Below, in pieces: positions 49,101 through 63,879 of a DNA stretch of 64,000 nt; positions within the stretch are counted from its first letter, which is position 1; each line of letters opens with the position of its first letter. The DNA comes from Malurus cyaneus samueli (taxonomy: Eukaryota; Chordata; Aves; Passeriformes; Maluridae), in assembly GCA_009741485.1 (NCBI GenBank), contig CM019216.1:29405741-29469740 (forward strand), given 5' to 3'. Below the pieces are notes generated by a model, which saw nothing but the letters and a program-made list of their open reading frames with translations, searched no databases and was not told the DNA's origin. The position numbers and the translations under genes were made by a program.

Positions 49101-52017
49101 TGGTTTAACCCCCCCCAGCTGTCTACATTTGGAATATCCCAGTGCACAATTTTCTCTTTTTTATACTTTTCATGCGTCATTATTCTTGACAAATCATGTT
49201 TTGCTGTTACTTCCTTCCTGTGTGAGGCTGACCTAATAATTAGTCACTCATAGGAACTGTTTGCTTTCATATCATGTTGTTGTAGATGGATTAGAGATAA
49301 AGTATGAAAGCGTATGCAAAAAATATTCCAAAGTAAATACATTAAGAAAGTGTTAGATATACATTAGAACTGAGGCATATTTCTGCTTTTAAAGAAGTCC
49401 CTTTTTACTTTGTTCAAACTTTCACGGGACAGCAAATGCAGATGTGGCCTGCAAAAGCTGATGTGGACAACAATGGTTAGGAAAGACTGATAGAATACTG
49501 TGAGGGGAGAAATTACTGAAACTACTTAGATTCAGGACAGAAGTTATTGCTGCTCTCATTGTAGCAGACTGCTGTGAGATGGCCATCCTGCAGCACTGTT
49601 CTTCCTCTGGCTCACCCTGTCTCATTAACATTATAACTGCGAGTGCAGCAGAGTGGCTGACGGGCAAAGTTCACCTCTGTGTCCCTTTTCGTTTTCATGG
49701 AGACTACAAGTCTGTTCAGCTCTTAATAAAATAACCCTCAGAGCACCACAGTAAAATGAATTATATGTATAGTGGTTCTTATAAAACAAGAATGCCTATC
49801 CAGGATCTTAAAAACTGCCTTTGGGCAGGTCAGTTCTCTGTCCCAATAAGCAGACTGAGTATGATTTCTAGTATGCTTCCATCTGTTGCAACTTACTTTT
49901 TCCATGCCAAACTCTTCCTTTTTGACAAAATCTGTTGCCACTTTGGGGCTTTCCTAAGAAATCATCCCATCACTCTCTCTTTCTTGTGAATATAGCCCTC
50001 AAGCAATACTACTTCTAGGTTTTGATAGTTACAAAGATGTGGGTGCAGCACCCATTTCATATACACTCAGAAAACAAAGGTAAGAAGTTGAGATAATTTA
50101 AGACTAAATGCTAATGAGTGATTTCCAGCCCATCCTGATTTTGCTGATCTGCTCTGTAAGTGATCTGAAAGGAGGACTCTGAAGAGGCTGGTGTCCGCAT
50201 CTTGGGTTTTTGTGTTCAGCTGCATGCCATGTTCTCTCTGCTTGGGCTCTACTAACTTGAACAAAATAGTGTCATAGACACTCAAAGTGGATTAAATAGA
50301 AACGTCAGATTTCTGGTGTTACTCATCTCAAATTAAAAGGGCTTCTGCACTGCAATTATTCCCCTGCACCCACCAGTACAGAGGCACTGGTGACTGAAGC
50401 CACTGGATTTAGTTGCTCTCAAAGATATGCTTTCAAGAAAAATTGAAATTAAAATTTTCCTTTTCTTATTGCTGTTTTTCAAAAAATTGTAGAATGCAGA
50501 AAACTTGAAGTTTGAGAGAGCAGGAAGGGTAAGAGACAATGTACACAGATACGGGACTTGATATCTTAGCAGTAGTACGACAAAAATATTTTTAATCCCT
50601 TTGTTAAAGGAAGTCAGTTCAAACCAGGTCATAAGAGTAAACCATTTAGTGGCCTTCACAGATTGAGAGGGAATAATAAGAAGGCAACAATTGTCAAATA
50701 TGAATATATAAATATATAGACAAATGTAAATGGTATTTTAATACTACTTTTGTAGCACTTTAGTGGTTTCATGTCCATGAATATTCAGCACAGAGACAAA
50801 ATGTCATCTGTGAGAATCAGATGTGAAGTTGCTCCTTACTTAAACAGACAACATCTTTTATTTGTTAAAATGAATTTATTAACACATTTTTCATTTCCTA
50901 CTATGAGAATCAATTTGCTATGATTCAGAAGCATTTCTGTTTTTTAAAGTTTGCCGATCAACCGAGGAAAGTAGAGACAGAAAAAAAAACCTAAACCTAT
51001 TAAATCAGAAAATATGGTCACTGTAGCTCATGTGCCACCTACTCAATGCTGGCACTGAACTGAGTTCAGGAAATACGCTGAACAATTTAGCTCCTGGCTT
51101 TTAGCAAATGTCTGCCACAAGCCTGTGGTTTCCTCAAAAGCATTTCTTCTTTGAACTTGCCTAAAGTATTTTTCTCAGAGCCTTTTTTTTTTGTGGTTTC
51201 ATTGGTCGTTTTTTTTTTTCTTTTTTTGGTCACAAGAAACACAAAGTGGATTGATTTCAAGCAATTTGGTAAAAGCACAAAAATTTCATGTTGAAAAACC
51301 GAGGCTTTTACTGAGTGCTCAGTCTTCAGCTAAGGTAGGTGATCTTTCTTTCCTTAGAGACACAGAGAACAAATTACTCATCCAACAAACAGGATAAAAC
51401 ACTTGAATAAAAGAAATCTGGGGTGTATGAAACTGTGAGATAAACACTGCAGATAGTGCACCACAGGCTGGGCACATTTTGTAATGCATGATAAAATTTT
51501 CTTCCAGGGGAGCAGATAACGTGCCTGAGGCATGCGTCTCCAGAAATAAGAACAAGAATGCAAATGGTTTGTGATTTTGCAAGCCTAAATGCAAAGGGCA
51601 TGGCAGAGTCCCACCATTTGTGTGCCAGCATCCCAATGTGTGTTGTGGTTTTCCTTACCCTGCCTCCTGCTGTGACAACAGTGCTCTGTCCTTCACAAAA
51701 CTCAGCGCTTAGCTAAGCAAGCCAGTCCCAAACTTAGCCAACATAAATACCATCTGATCAAAAGCTACCTGGAGGTGAACCCAAAATGGGCATGACTAAT
51801 TCAGAACAAATTTTTTCCTTAATTCAAGTGCACACTACAGGACCGTTCAGTGTTGTTCCTCCAGCTCCAGACTTGCACAGTAACATACTTACAAATGACA
51901 TGAGTGGAGCGACATTTACAGATGTTTTACACATAAGTTCAGTGTCATTTAAACACCACGCCATGTCACTGCTGAAGGGACAAGCACTGGGATGCTGGGG
52001 GTAGTCCTTGCACTCAC

Positions 52018-52196
52018 CTCTCCCGCTCCTGTTCCAAGAGGTTGGTAAAGTCATCGCTCTTGTTCATGTAGTCTGTATGTTTGTGCTTCTCATTTTCTAG
52101 CTCGTAAACTGTGCGACGATGGCACTTTTCTGCCAGCAGGAGCTGTTCCAGCATGCGCCGATATGTCTCTTTCTGCTTCTCTTCAAGTCTGTCCAG
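52018..52196 (-). CDS. FILIP1: FILIP1 coding exon encoding [14 protein letters not shown]
   Basis: This 179-nt exon reads [20 protein letters not shown], then [20 protein letters not shown] and [20 protein letters not shown], ending in the first two bases of an Arg codon completed by the large exon. It is part of the N-terminal CortBP2-type domain and the start of the coiled coil, a region shared with FILIP1L and cortactin-binding protein 2. The acceptor CAATCCAG ends at 52197 and the donor GTGAGTG starts at 52017. It matches human FILIP1 as I recall it with essentially no change, reflecting strong conservation. Confidence 0.96.
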
Positions 52197-54133
52197 CTGG
52201 ATTGTAGGGAAGGAGAGCAGACTGTTTTAAAGGTCCCCTTGCTTGCTTCATCTGATTTATTAACTAACAATGCTGTGTTTGGTAAATGCAAGTCCCGTAA
52301 TTTTGTGTCTTGGGTTTTACATAAAGCAGTGACTAGAAAAAAGAATAACGGCCCTGTGAAAGTAAATTATTTATTTGGTTGACATATTAGCAATAAACAT
52401 TTGCACAGTTTTCAGATACACAAAGGACAGAACTTCACTTAGCTTTAGGATAACAAATAATACCATAGCAGTGCGGGATTTCCCTTGTGGTGAGGTTCTG
52501 AACTCACACACCTATATGGGGACTAGACACCTGCATGTGGGGCATAAAGTGTAATCTGAAGATTGAAATTTCAGTTTTGCATGTTTAGTACACCTGTAAG
52601 ACTGCTGAGATAAAAGATCCAGATTATTTAGATTCAGTCCAGATTCAATTTTACATTACCGAGTACAAATAATTATAAGCCTCAGGAGTTTACCCCAGCC
52701 TGTTTTTTGATAGAAATTCTCTTTCTTTCTGCACAATCCTTTACCTTTTTTGTCTTCTGTATTTTTTTATAAATTTAATATGCCAATTATTATTCAAACA
52801 AGCATTAAAACCAGGAAGATCTGTCTAAAAAGTTTCCGGGGCACTCCAAATACACCATGGTTAAGTCATATTGCTCCTTTTGTTGTTTCTTGAGTGCAGA
52901 TGACAAACTCCAGCCTCCTCCCTACCAAAGCAGCCCTCAGCCTTGGTACTTGTTGTGTTGCCTGCCCCTGGCTGGCAGATCCTGCTCTGCCCATCCCCAG
53001 CCCTTTCCCTGTGAGAATCTCATCCTCTTCAGCCCCAGCTGCCCCAGGGCTGCTGGTTTTTTCACAGGGTATCTCAGCAAACTGAGGGAAATGAGAGAGC
53101 AGCAGGACCATGGCAATTTGCTCTCCAGAAGCAGCCAAAGTGAAGCAGTCATTGCATTTTATAGAAGAGCCAGATTGGGTTCCACTTTTGAGAGTATTAA
53201 TTTTGTCACCTTCTATTTTATTTCGACATAAACCTTGTGAATCTGCACATGACAAAAGTTTTACACTGAAATTATTTGCTTCTTTAGAAAAAGCTTGCGA
53301 AACAATTTTAATCTTGTTTGACAGTATTTTATGCATGCTCCCACATACTAAGGTTTGATTTCCTTATTTACTATCTTCCCAAAAATTCCAGGAGATGCTT
53401 CAATGACAATACACAGTACAGAGAAATCCCACGGTAGACACAACCTCTGATGAAGAAATTAAATGTTCTGATTGGATGAAGTATGAAGATTTGGACAGGC
53501 ACTACGGTATGTCATATTGCATGTTGTTGCATGCTCCTCCCATATGACTGGACTGTTATGACCAGAAGCAATGGCTGTTTGTTTTGGCATTCACACTGGC
53601 CTCAGACATTCTCAGGTCTACTCCAATGCTCAGGTCTACTTGACATTCATTTATTGCTTGGCTTTTAAAGGAGTTCTGTAAGTCTCCTTTAGGGGCTGAA
53701 GTGACTTTGCAGTACTATAGTTTGAGTGACATAAAATGAATACAGATTTATTCTGTATAATGACCCACAAGCATGGTCAATCTCCAAAGGTCTTCTTTTC
53801 TTAACTACCCTTGTGATAGTGTTCTAGCATGCCAAGAAAATCAAAGAGTAGTTACCAGTGCTGTGTAAAAATCAGGAATTTAACACCCAAACATTTTGAT
53901 CTTGCTTAACAGCACCAGCCCTAAGAAGCATCCAACTTCTTTATGGTTTGTGTTACATCCAGTGACTTTGCTTACAAATTATTCTGCATAGGAGTGAACA
54001 AGACTTTCTTGTCAGTGTACAAATTCTGTGTTATCCTCTCACATGCTCTGCACACATCCAAAATATCCTAACCTCACTTCTGGTTAGGATTCCCCCTGCA
54101 CAGACATAATGTTGCCAGTCAAGAAGCGGTTAC
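52197..54133 (-). other. FILIP1 intron between 54134 and 52196 exons
   Basis: A 1.9-kb intron with donor GTAACC and acceptor CCAG. It contains no repeat or additional exon I can recognise. Open frames of up to 156 codons at about 52857-53336 on both strands look random. Confidence 0.8.
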
Positions 54134-54307
54134 CTCTGAAATTGGTTTCTCATAGACGTCTTCCCCTATAGACTTTTCTTGGGCAAGGATGGCATCCCTG
54201 TGCAGCACTCGAAGCACATTCTCTGGAGTTGCAGACCCATAATGAGCTTCCAAAACTTCAGGTTTGGTTTTCTCTGTCTTCAGCATGTGGATCACATCTT
54301 CCCTTGC
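54134..54307 (-). CDS. FILIP1: FILIP1 coding exon encoding AREDVIHMLKTEKTKPEVLE
   Basis: This 174-nt exon (58 codons, phase 0 both sides) reads AREDVIHMLKTEKTKPEVLE, then AHYGSATPENVLRVLHRDAI and LAQEKSIGEDVYEKPISE. It belongs to the CortBP2-type N-terminal domain (Pfam CortBP2 family). The acceptor TGTTACAG ends at 54308 and the donor GTAACC starts at 54133. Differences from human as recalled are small (SATPEN here, SAEPEK there). The preceding exon, with the start codon and about 92 residues, is expected beyond the right edge; I searched 54308-64000 for its conserved end and did not find it. With the other three exons it gives 1121 residues, the length expected for human FILIP1 minus that first exon. 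Confidence 0.95.
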
Positions 54308-57300
54308 CTGTAACAGTTCAAATCACTATCATAAGTCAACCTATTAACCAACAGGAATTCAGGTAAAATAGGGGTATTTCAAATATACAGAGTGCATACA
54401 CAGACATAAAATAAATTAGGAAAATGCTAGGCTATCAAAGCAGACACAAAAATTTTGGGAGATATCAGAGTAAACATGATCTGTGCAATACAAATGTTGT
54501 CCTTTAAGGGATGAATTATTGTTTTCCTGCATTACATGACATTACATTTGAATACTACAAATTTTTATCTGGGTTGCAACTATAGCCAGGGAATATCATT
54601 ATTCTTCATGTACTGGATCTTATTTGTTGCCCATGCTATATCCTGAAGGAGATAAGGAAATGAGTAGAACGAGCAGCACAAGTGAACTGAATTAATATTT
54701 CTCAGAAAGCGACTTCCTAGCCACTCCCTACCTGAATTTGTGACTAGATGCCCTTTTCAAGTAACTTTTAAAATAATTTTTTTCTAGGTTTTTTTCTTAA
54801 ACAAAGCCATAGATTGCAGACCCCAGTTAACCAGCATAACTGGTGTCAAATATGGAAAGTCTGAGCAAATCCTCCCAGCAGCAGAGGGTGGCTGTGCTGG
54901 GGAGGGAGCAGGGGTTCATATGGGGCCGAGGGCAGCCTGGGGCCAGCTCCTGCTCCCTGCTCCAGGTGGGAACCCCTGGCTCCAGGAGCCTGGGCAAACA
55001 TCTGGGCATGATGGGACAGCTCTGCAAGGCCACCTGGCTGTGAAAAGGGCCATTTCAGGGCTGTGCTGTGGACAAACACCGAAGCCAGGGCTCTGTCTCT
55101 GATGATATTTGCCAACCCCTGTTAAGCCATCTGTAAAATGGGTGCAGAGCACCTGCTTGGCTTTCAAGGTGTGTTTATGAGGCCGTGGCCAGGGAGGATC
55201 TGTAAAACCTGCAAGTTTTTGGTGGGGTGAAGGGAGCTCCTGGATTTCCCTAGAGAACATATCTTCCACAAGTGCAGATGGGTGGGGGAGCAGAAGAGTG
55301 CGGGCATTTTTCTCTTGCCTGCCTTTCTGACAGCCCATGTGAGCTTGGGAAGTACATTAAGGATATGTTCAGATATTTTAGGAAAAAAATACTTTACAAA
55401 CCCTGCCCCTATGTAAGCAATGACTGTTTTAAGGTTTATGAACTGACCAGCTCTTCACACTTTTCCATGTCATTCATAACAGCATTCAATTCATCCCTGT
55501 AGCAAATCTTAAATCTTTACCCAGTACCACAGAGGTATCACAGCTCTACAAACCCACCTGCTTTTAAAATGAGCAAGAAAATTATTTTGGGAAATGGCAA
55601 ATACCCTTTAATTAAGCTTTTTTAAAATTTAAAATAGTCTAACATGAAAATAAACCACATAATGAACTTGAGGCAAAGATCATGCCATCGGATTAAGAAC
55701 TAGCCCAATTACACAGTATAACATTTTGCAACCTTAAGTAAAATCTTTGCACTTGTCTGCAAGATACAAAATACCAATTGGAATGGTATTCCTGTTATTT
55801 CAAAATGAGAGTGGGAAAGGTGCAGCACTCATGAATGTCACAACTAAGTGAATTGTGTGAGCTAGTCCCAAAGAAAGGCAGAAGAGTGTGTACACCTCAC
55901 TACATCACATCCTGAGACTGTGCCACACTCAGTACAGGAAAAACATTATTTTAGGAAAGTTCTAGACAGATTTGAGAATGCATTACTTTTTTTTTTCTAT
56001 CCCTGCAGAAATAACAGATGTGTCTTCATCATCATAAGGCCAATGCTTCTATATTGAAGAAAAAACCCTTAGAAAGTCCAATAGGATAGCACGGGACTAT
56101 GGGGGGATTTTTGAATATCCAGATTTGATGATGTGTTGTCTTAAGGCCTTTTAGGAAGAGGCAGTTCTGAGGCCATAGGTGCATCAATGAACTAATTTGG
56201 TATCCTGCTGTGTTCCTGGCAGCAGGGGCTGTGCCATGGGCATGCTCAGGGAGGGCACTGTGCAAAGGGAGCATGGAAACAGTGTGATGAGACACAGCTC
56301 CCTTCCACCCTCGGCACCAAGGGACACAGCCAATCATGTTGAAATGTCTTTTTATTTTGATTCTGAGCCCACAGAACTTCAGGCCCCACACAGCCCATTC
56401 CTCAGGGACAGGCACCCCTCAGACCCCATTTGGGAGGGGAGGAGGATGAGTTAATTCTCTCATGTTGAAGCTGTTGTGCCCCAGATGGCACAATTAAACA
56501 CTGACAGGGCTGAGCAGAGCAGGCAGAGAGCTCTGGCTCGGTGATTTAACACTGTGAATAAGGCAGAGCAAAGAGCTGGAGTCCAGTCCTGGCAAGGGTT
56601 ATTCGATACAGAAAGAGCTGGTGGAGGCAGCTGCTCTGCCCAGCGAGTGCCCGGCCCCTGCTCAGTTGTGCACTGCCTGACTTTCCTTCAGGCTCATTAG
56701 TCTGTCATCACTCACAATTAAAATGGAGCAACTTTAGCACAGGGGAAAAGGAATAAGAGTTTCTGGAACAGCTAAGAAAGGCTTCTGGATGCTGCTGGTT
56801 TGGGTGCCCCAAAAGACAGAGGGAGCCAAGCCAGGGGAGTGGGTGATGCTGAATGGAGTACCTGACACCCCGAGAAGCAAAAAAGGGGCTCAAGCTCAGT
56901 TCAGAGCTTTGAAGAAAAAGACCTATTTATTGCTTTGTCTTTAAAGGGAAGCAGTGACAAACCAGCTCCGAGGGGACAGGGCAGGACTGTCAGCACTGAA
57001 CACCCCCTGCTGCAGCCCACGGGGAGGGTACCTAACCCAAGAATGGTGACACCATCCCCAGGGCCACAATCAGCTGCCCTCTCCTGTACCCCTTCTTGGG
57101 TACCCCGTGCTCTGCTGGCACTCTGGATTTGGATGGTGTCAGTGTGGCAAGGTGCCTTCTGCCTTTTCTGGGCTCAGCCCTTTCTCCTATCGTTATCTTT
57201 TCGAGGGTTAATTCACCAAGTGCTCCGTTTCAGTTGTGATAACAGTTTGTGGAAAACAAACTGGCAAACAGACACACAGGTTGCTAGGAAGCACTGGACC

Positions 57301-59927
57301 AAAAAGGGAACCTAATGCTAATAATAAACTGGAGGTGAATTTGCTTTTGTTTGATCAGAAACAAGCTCCATCAAAGGGAGATTCTGAAATGCAGATAAGC
57401 TAGGTCAGAAAGAGACCTAGGAGACATCTTAGCCTTCCACCAGCCTCAGGTTTGTGAATTCCAGATGGTCTCTCCAAAACTCCTCAGGATAAAAGAGCAG
57501 GAAGGAACTGAAAGAGCATGCCTGCGTACCTTGTGATTTCATGTTTCTCCAAATGACTCATTTTCCCCTGAAACAACTAGAAGAGAGGTCAGATAGAGAT
57601 GTTTTCTTTCAATGTATAATGATCTGTAGGAAACAGACCATTTGCAAAAAAACAAGTCAGAATAATCCTGCAGAGGAACACTTGGGCTACTTCAACATTC
57701 ATATCTGTGAAGAGGCACGAGAGGCTGCTTCTCCTCAAAGTGAGGGGCCCTAGCTAAGACGAGGGGACCTTGCTGACAAGCTGTTCCACTGATGGACATC
57801 TGCTGGTGGTGCCTCCCTTGTCCCAAAGCACAATGCTGTTTTGCATAAGTTGTAAGTTTGGAGACAAACACAAGGAAGATATTTCAAACTGGATATAAAC
57901 TTGCATATAAATCCCAGAGGAGAGTTTTTAGCTGTTTTGGTGGAAGGAAAATGATGCTTGGCACAGGAAAAACATCTCTCAAGTCCTTTTCTTGTTTTGT
58001 TTTGTTGGTGCTGTGATGAGAAAGAGCATCCAGGCTTAAGAAGACCACATATTGCAACAGCTTGTAACACAATGAAACTCATTTGTAAAGTACAGAAGAC
58101 TGCAATTAGTCAGAGGAGCTCTTTAAAGTCAAATAAAGAATTTAAAAAATTTACTTTTATTGGCTTTTTATTATTTCAATTGTCCTACAGAGAAGTCCAA
58201 GCTAAGTTTTTAACTATACTGTTTTTGAAAATATACTTTTCCATTAATAAAGTGCCCCATGTACCTGATTCTCCAAGCAGTAGAAGCACTAAAGACAGGT
58301 CAAAGATGTGCTAATTTAACTCCTTCAGTTGCTTTTGCTGACAGAGGAACTGCAGAGCTGAGCTGTGTCTAAGCCTTGTTTTATACTTACTGGAGGAACC
58401 CGAACCTAAAGGCTGATGGCCTCAGTCCTTGTGTACACCCATGGAGGGGGTGAGGTGCTGCAGAGCACTGCTGCCCCACAAAGTTTTGCCTGCTCTCCTT
58501 TCCCTCCTCTCTTTTCCCCACTCACAAGTGCACTCACCTAAGATCTGGGGTCTGCCTTTCTACCTGGGAAAAAAATCCAGAACAATGCTCCCCTTCTCTC
58601 AGGAGTGCATGCTACTTGCCCAGATGGAAGGCTGATGTGAGCCCACTCATGGCAGGGCTACCCCGAAACACTCACGTCTTGGCAGAACAAAGCAGAAGGA
58701 CTTTCTTTTGCTCACCAGCTTGAGCGGAGCAGGGGGCTGTGTTCCAAACCTCGCTTCACTACGTGCCTAGTAAAATATTTAAAAGATATAGAAAGGATGT
58801 AAAGAGGTTCCTGCATAAAATTGAAACCATTTAGGAAACAATAGCATGACTCTGCTGCTTGTAAAAGGGGTCCGGCAGCCTAGCAACCAGATTCCCGGTC
58901 AATGGAAAGACTGTTCCACAAGCCGGGCGTTCCTCCTCATGCCCTGCCCTGCCAATTTACTGCAGCCCTCTCTCCCCATTCCCACAGTCTTTGGCCTCTC
59001 CCATGAGCCTGCTGACAAAACTCAGCACCCACTAAACGGGGAATTTTTGCCACAGGCCATTTGTCACCTGGGAAATGGGACTCAACTGATCAAACTCGTT
59101 TCATATAAGGCATCAAGTAAATCGGGAAAAAAATTTGGTTACATTCAAGGTGGGCTGAATGGAGTTGAAGTAACCACTGTCAGCTGAGAGTAAAACTCAA
59201 CCCAAGATAATTTGCCACTACATGTCCTAAAGTTTTCTGAATTTTTTTCATAAGTAGCCTTCCTTCCTGCAGATTCATAGTGTCTCTCTTAAAATGGGTT
59301 ACTGATAACTATTACCTCCACAGTGCCATGTTTGGAGGCATCTAACGACTTTACATCTAACTACTTTAGAGAAATCTCAATATTTCAGTAACATGATAAC
59401 AATCCTCTTAATTAGATGAAGGAAGTTTTGAAAACTCAGGAGCAGGAGTAGCATTTACAAGAAACGCAATTATGTAATATTTGGGCAATCTGATATTTCC
59501 ATCTTTTGAATATTTATTTCCTAGTTCTGAAGCCATTTTGTTATACCTACAGGAGTGAGTGCACTAAGTAGTAGATGTTTAATATTTATAAAGCTGTATT
59601 TTTCTTGCCAGTGATTATTGACAAAAAATAACTATGAAATCACAGACAGGAACCTTTACTTGTGTTGTTCCTTGCATTGCACACAGTTCAGGTTATTTAT
59701 AGCGCAGCAGCTGCTCTGCTCAGCATCCGAAATTAGATAAGGTCACAGGTTATCCATGTAATATTGGGGTCTTACCAGTGACTGATTTCCTAAATTCCAG
59801 TAGGCTTTACAAATGTCTCACCTAGAGTTAACAAACATCACACTCAAGGCATCCCAAGGGAGATCAGGAGAATGTTCTCACATCACTTTCTGCGCTATCC
59901 AGGACATGCTGTGTTGCCATCAGGGCA

Positions 59928-59971
59928 GGAATAGCCTTATTTCTGAAAAGGAATAGCCTTATATCTGAAAA
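59928..59971. repeat. 22-bp tandem duplication
   Basis: GGAATAGCCTTATTTCTGAA followed by AA is directly repeated as GGAATAGCCTTATATCTGAA followed by AA, with one mismatch. Confidence 0.9.
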
Positions 59972-60524
59972 GTCCCCTGAGAGACCTCAGAAAGTGAATA
60001 TCACTAGCTTGGTTGGTTGACTTTAATGAAAGAAAAGATCTTCAGGCAGGTATACTCAAACACCTGTATCTGAAAAACTTTCCTAACACTAATCCACAAA
60101 TCTCTGTTTAAGATCAGTAACTTCCCTTCTTTCTCAGCTTAGGGGGAAAGTAAAATAATTAAAAGAAGAGTGTACCTTCCTAATTTTATGTCATAATACT
60201 ATAAATATGTATACAGAACATAATAAAAACTACTCTTGACTGCTGGAATGACACTTTTGTGAAAGGTCTGATTGCTCATTCTAGCCCTCCTTGCTGCTAC
60301 AATGACTGGGTAGCAATTTGCCTTCCAGAACAGTTGCACTCACTGTACAAAGCATGTTCCAGAGCAGGGAAGATAGATGCTCTGCTGCATATTGCATCAT
60401 ACAAAGCTTTTTTGCTAAAAACGCTATAAGTACTTTTTTCTCCTATACCAGATATCTGAAGTAGTCTTGTTTTTATCACTCACTCAGTGATGGTAGCCAT
60501 GCAGAATACAGGCTAATTACATAA

Positions 60525-61045
60525 AATAATAGAACCATAGAAGTCCTGAGATGGAAGGGACCCACAGGGATCATCAAGTCCAACTCCTGGCCCTGCACAG
60601 GACATCCCAGAGAATCACACCATGAGCACTGTCCAAACACTTCTTGAACTCTGCCAGGCTGGTGCTGTGACCACTGCCCTGGGGAGCCTGTTCAACACCC
60701 AACCACCCTCTGGGTGAAAAAACCTTTTGCTGACATCCAACCTAAACCTTTCCTTAACAAAACTTCAGGCCATTCCCTTGATCCTGTCCCTGGTCACCAC
60801 AGAGCAGAGATCAGTGCCTGCCCCTCCTCTTCCCCTCATGAGGAAGTTGTAACTGCACTGAGGTCTCCCCTCAGTCTCCTCCAGGCTGAACAGACCAAGT
60901 GCCCTCAGCTGCTGTATGATTTCCCCTCTAGTCCTTTCACCACCTTCACAGATCTCTTCTGGACTCACTCTAATAGCTTTATATCTTTCTTATATTGTGG
61001 CACCAAAACTGCACACTGGACTCAAAGTAAGCAACATGAATACAT
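60525..61045 (-). repeat. CR1 LINE fragment, about 520 bp
   Basis: A reversed CR1 3' region. It starts AATAGAACCATAGAAGTCCT GAGATGGAAGGGACCCACAG and continues with ATCATCAAGTCCAACTCCTG and ACTGCCCTGGGGAGCCTGTT. It then runs through TGCTGACATCCAACCTAAAC, CCCTCAGTCTCCTCCAGGCT and GGACTCACTCTAATAGC. This is the longest CR1 copy in the window, 5'-truncated and without an intact reverse transcriptase frame. Confidence 0.93.
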
Positions 61046-63281
61046 AGTTTTTCTTGCAAGGAAGACTCAATGTACAGCAAAGCTTTTTCCCACTGTTCAT
61101 CTTAGTTTTATTTCCTAAACCTTGAAACTGTGGATTTCACTTGCATGAATTTCTTTTAACTTTTCTGTATTCAAGTCTAGGTTCATTATGTACTCTGGAA
61201 GTAAAGAGATTACTTCAGTGATGAAAAGTGACCGCTGTTAATTCTGTACAAAGGGCAAGTGAAATATATATCCAGAAATACAAATGAACCAGCATGATGC
61301 TGAGGATCTTAAACAGAACTGTCCTGTTCTTCTCCACACCACGCAGAACTTTCTGGCCTTGTATGAACACTGTAGAGCTTATTTACACAGTATTTAATTT
61401 TATTGTGCACTATCATTCAGTGATAACTCAGAAAGCTCTTCTAAAATCAATACTAGAAGAGGTACATGATAGACCAGCTCATCCACTACATAAATCTTTT
61501 AAAGTGGCTCCAGAAGAATTACATCAGAAATTAATTTGGCCTCTTATGTTTGAAAAAGTCCCTGGTAAAGATTGCAGAGCTGAGGAGAAGCAGCGCTGAG
61601 CAATGTATTGCTTCTTCCAGCAAGCTTCGAAACAGATCAAATGAGCACTACAAGACATCTGTCTGTTATTTCCTGCCCACACAGCTTTGTTCTGCTTTAT
61701 TGCCAGAGTGCTCCATGGATGATGTCACTTTTTTTCTGAAGAAAACAGGCCACCAGAGCCTTTCACTGACATAATTAATTATCTGTAGTCTGGGCCACAG
61801 CCAGCAAAATTCCCATGACAAGGCCCTGAGAAGTATTAACTCCACACTGCTTGATGTTTTCAGAATTATTATGTTATGGGATACCCTGTGTTGTCTTTTC
61901 ACCCTGAAAGAGTGCTTTGCTTGATATTATCAAGCTGTGGGGCGGTTACTGCAGCACATAGAATTACAGTGTCATGCTCAGACAGCACGGAGACACCAAG
62001 GAGAGGGGTCCCTGTAAAGTTGTGTGCATGAATCTGCATGTTGGGATGTGTTCTGCATGCTCCAGCAATGCCTCTCAATGCCTACACACACTGCTTTGGG
62101 TTTGCTGTGTCCAGGCAGAGTTTTTGTCTCAGTCAACATTAAGTGTATAATATTTTCCACATGACCTGAAGCCCAGCAGCGAGAAGAAACCACAGATTGA
62201 TCCAACTAGCCATCAAGTTGCCATGTTCCTTTTGAAACCAGAGCTTATTTTGTGATCAGTTAGCATCTCTTGAAGAGGAAAAGAATGTGACTAATGAAAA
62301 GGCAATAACAGAGGAAGCATTTATTTTCCTCTTTCTTCTGTTATCACCTGGCCCTATCAACAAGTCTGGACCAAGACATCGAGAGATCCATGGATCACGA
62401 ACCTCTTATGCTTCATACATAAAATTAACCCCACCATGCTCCAATTTCCATTCCATAAAGCAAATAATTATGCTCATCAATGAGATTTAATTCACAAGTT
62501 TATAGAAGATCTAGGTACACTATGAATGCTACAAAAAAGATGACATTTTGACATCAATATAATTATTCTCCTGTTAATTTCCCCCATTCGTTATATTCTT
62601 TTATTTCCTCCAGGTTCATGTTCTTCTATACTATCATCCAATTTGTTGAAATCCATTGGAAACTAAAATGTGTTTTTATTAGACATGTATCTCATCTCGT
62701 CTAAATTGCTCTTTGGAAGTCCTGCATTGATGGTATAAGGAACAGAAGCACCTGAAATTAGGTGCTCTGACCTGAATTTCAGGGATGCACTTGCAGCTAC
62801 TGGTGAGTACCCTGTCTCCAAGAAGAACAAATTAGCATTTTTTTTTTTTCCACAGTGATTTATCTTGCTGCCTTCTGGCAGGAACGAGCACACAAGGAGC
62901 AGGATGGAGCAGGACAAGCTGGAGCCAGCAGGGCTGTTTCCACCAGGATGATGAAGTCAGAGGCAATTATTCTGCGTCCTCGGTGGAGACAGGAGCATGT
63001 GGGACGCTAACAGACCTAAGTGTGTGTACATGTGCAATAAACTGTATACACAGCTTCCTCTTGTCCAAGCAGTTTTCTGGCATCACCAAGCTGTTCTCCA
63101 GTGCTCTGTGCTCATGTGCATTCGAGTTACTGGTGGCTGATGAAAGGGGGAGAGCAGTGGGGCTGCAGTGCAGCGAGCATTCACCAGGGTGGTGTTATTT
63201 GAACAGAGGAGTTGTCAGAGGAAAAGAGGGAAATGGCCTGAACTGTTCGTGTGGAGCTTCCAGAGAGGGTGGGCAATGAGG

Positions 63282-63879
<598 letters not shown>

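Larger units (their letters stand above)
29667..52017 (-). other. FILIP1 intron before the large exon
   Basis: A 22.4-kb intron between donor GTGAGTG at 52017 and the acceptor at 29667. It contains an internal CpG island with a candidate alternative first exon (35578), an 89-bp minisatellite, a T42 run at 34111, two A/C-rich tracts near 41.7 and 42.2 kb and an ATT/GTT microsatellite at 43.1 kb. The stretches 30-33.8 kb, 36.6-41.6 kb and 43.2-52.0 kb show only short random open frames and no clear repeat family. Confidence 0.75.
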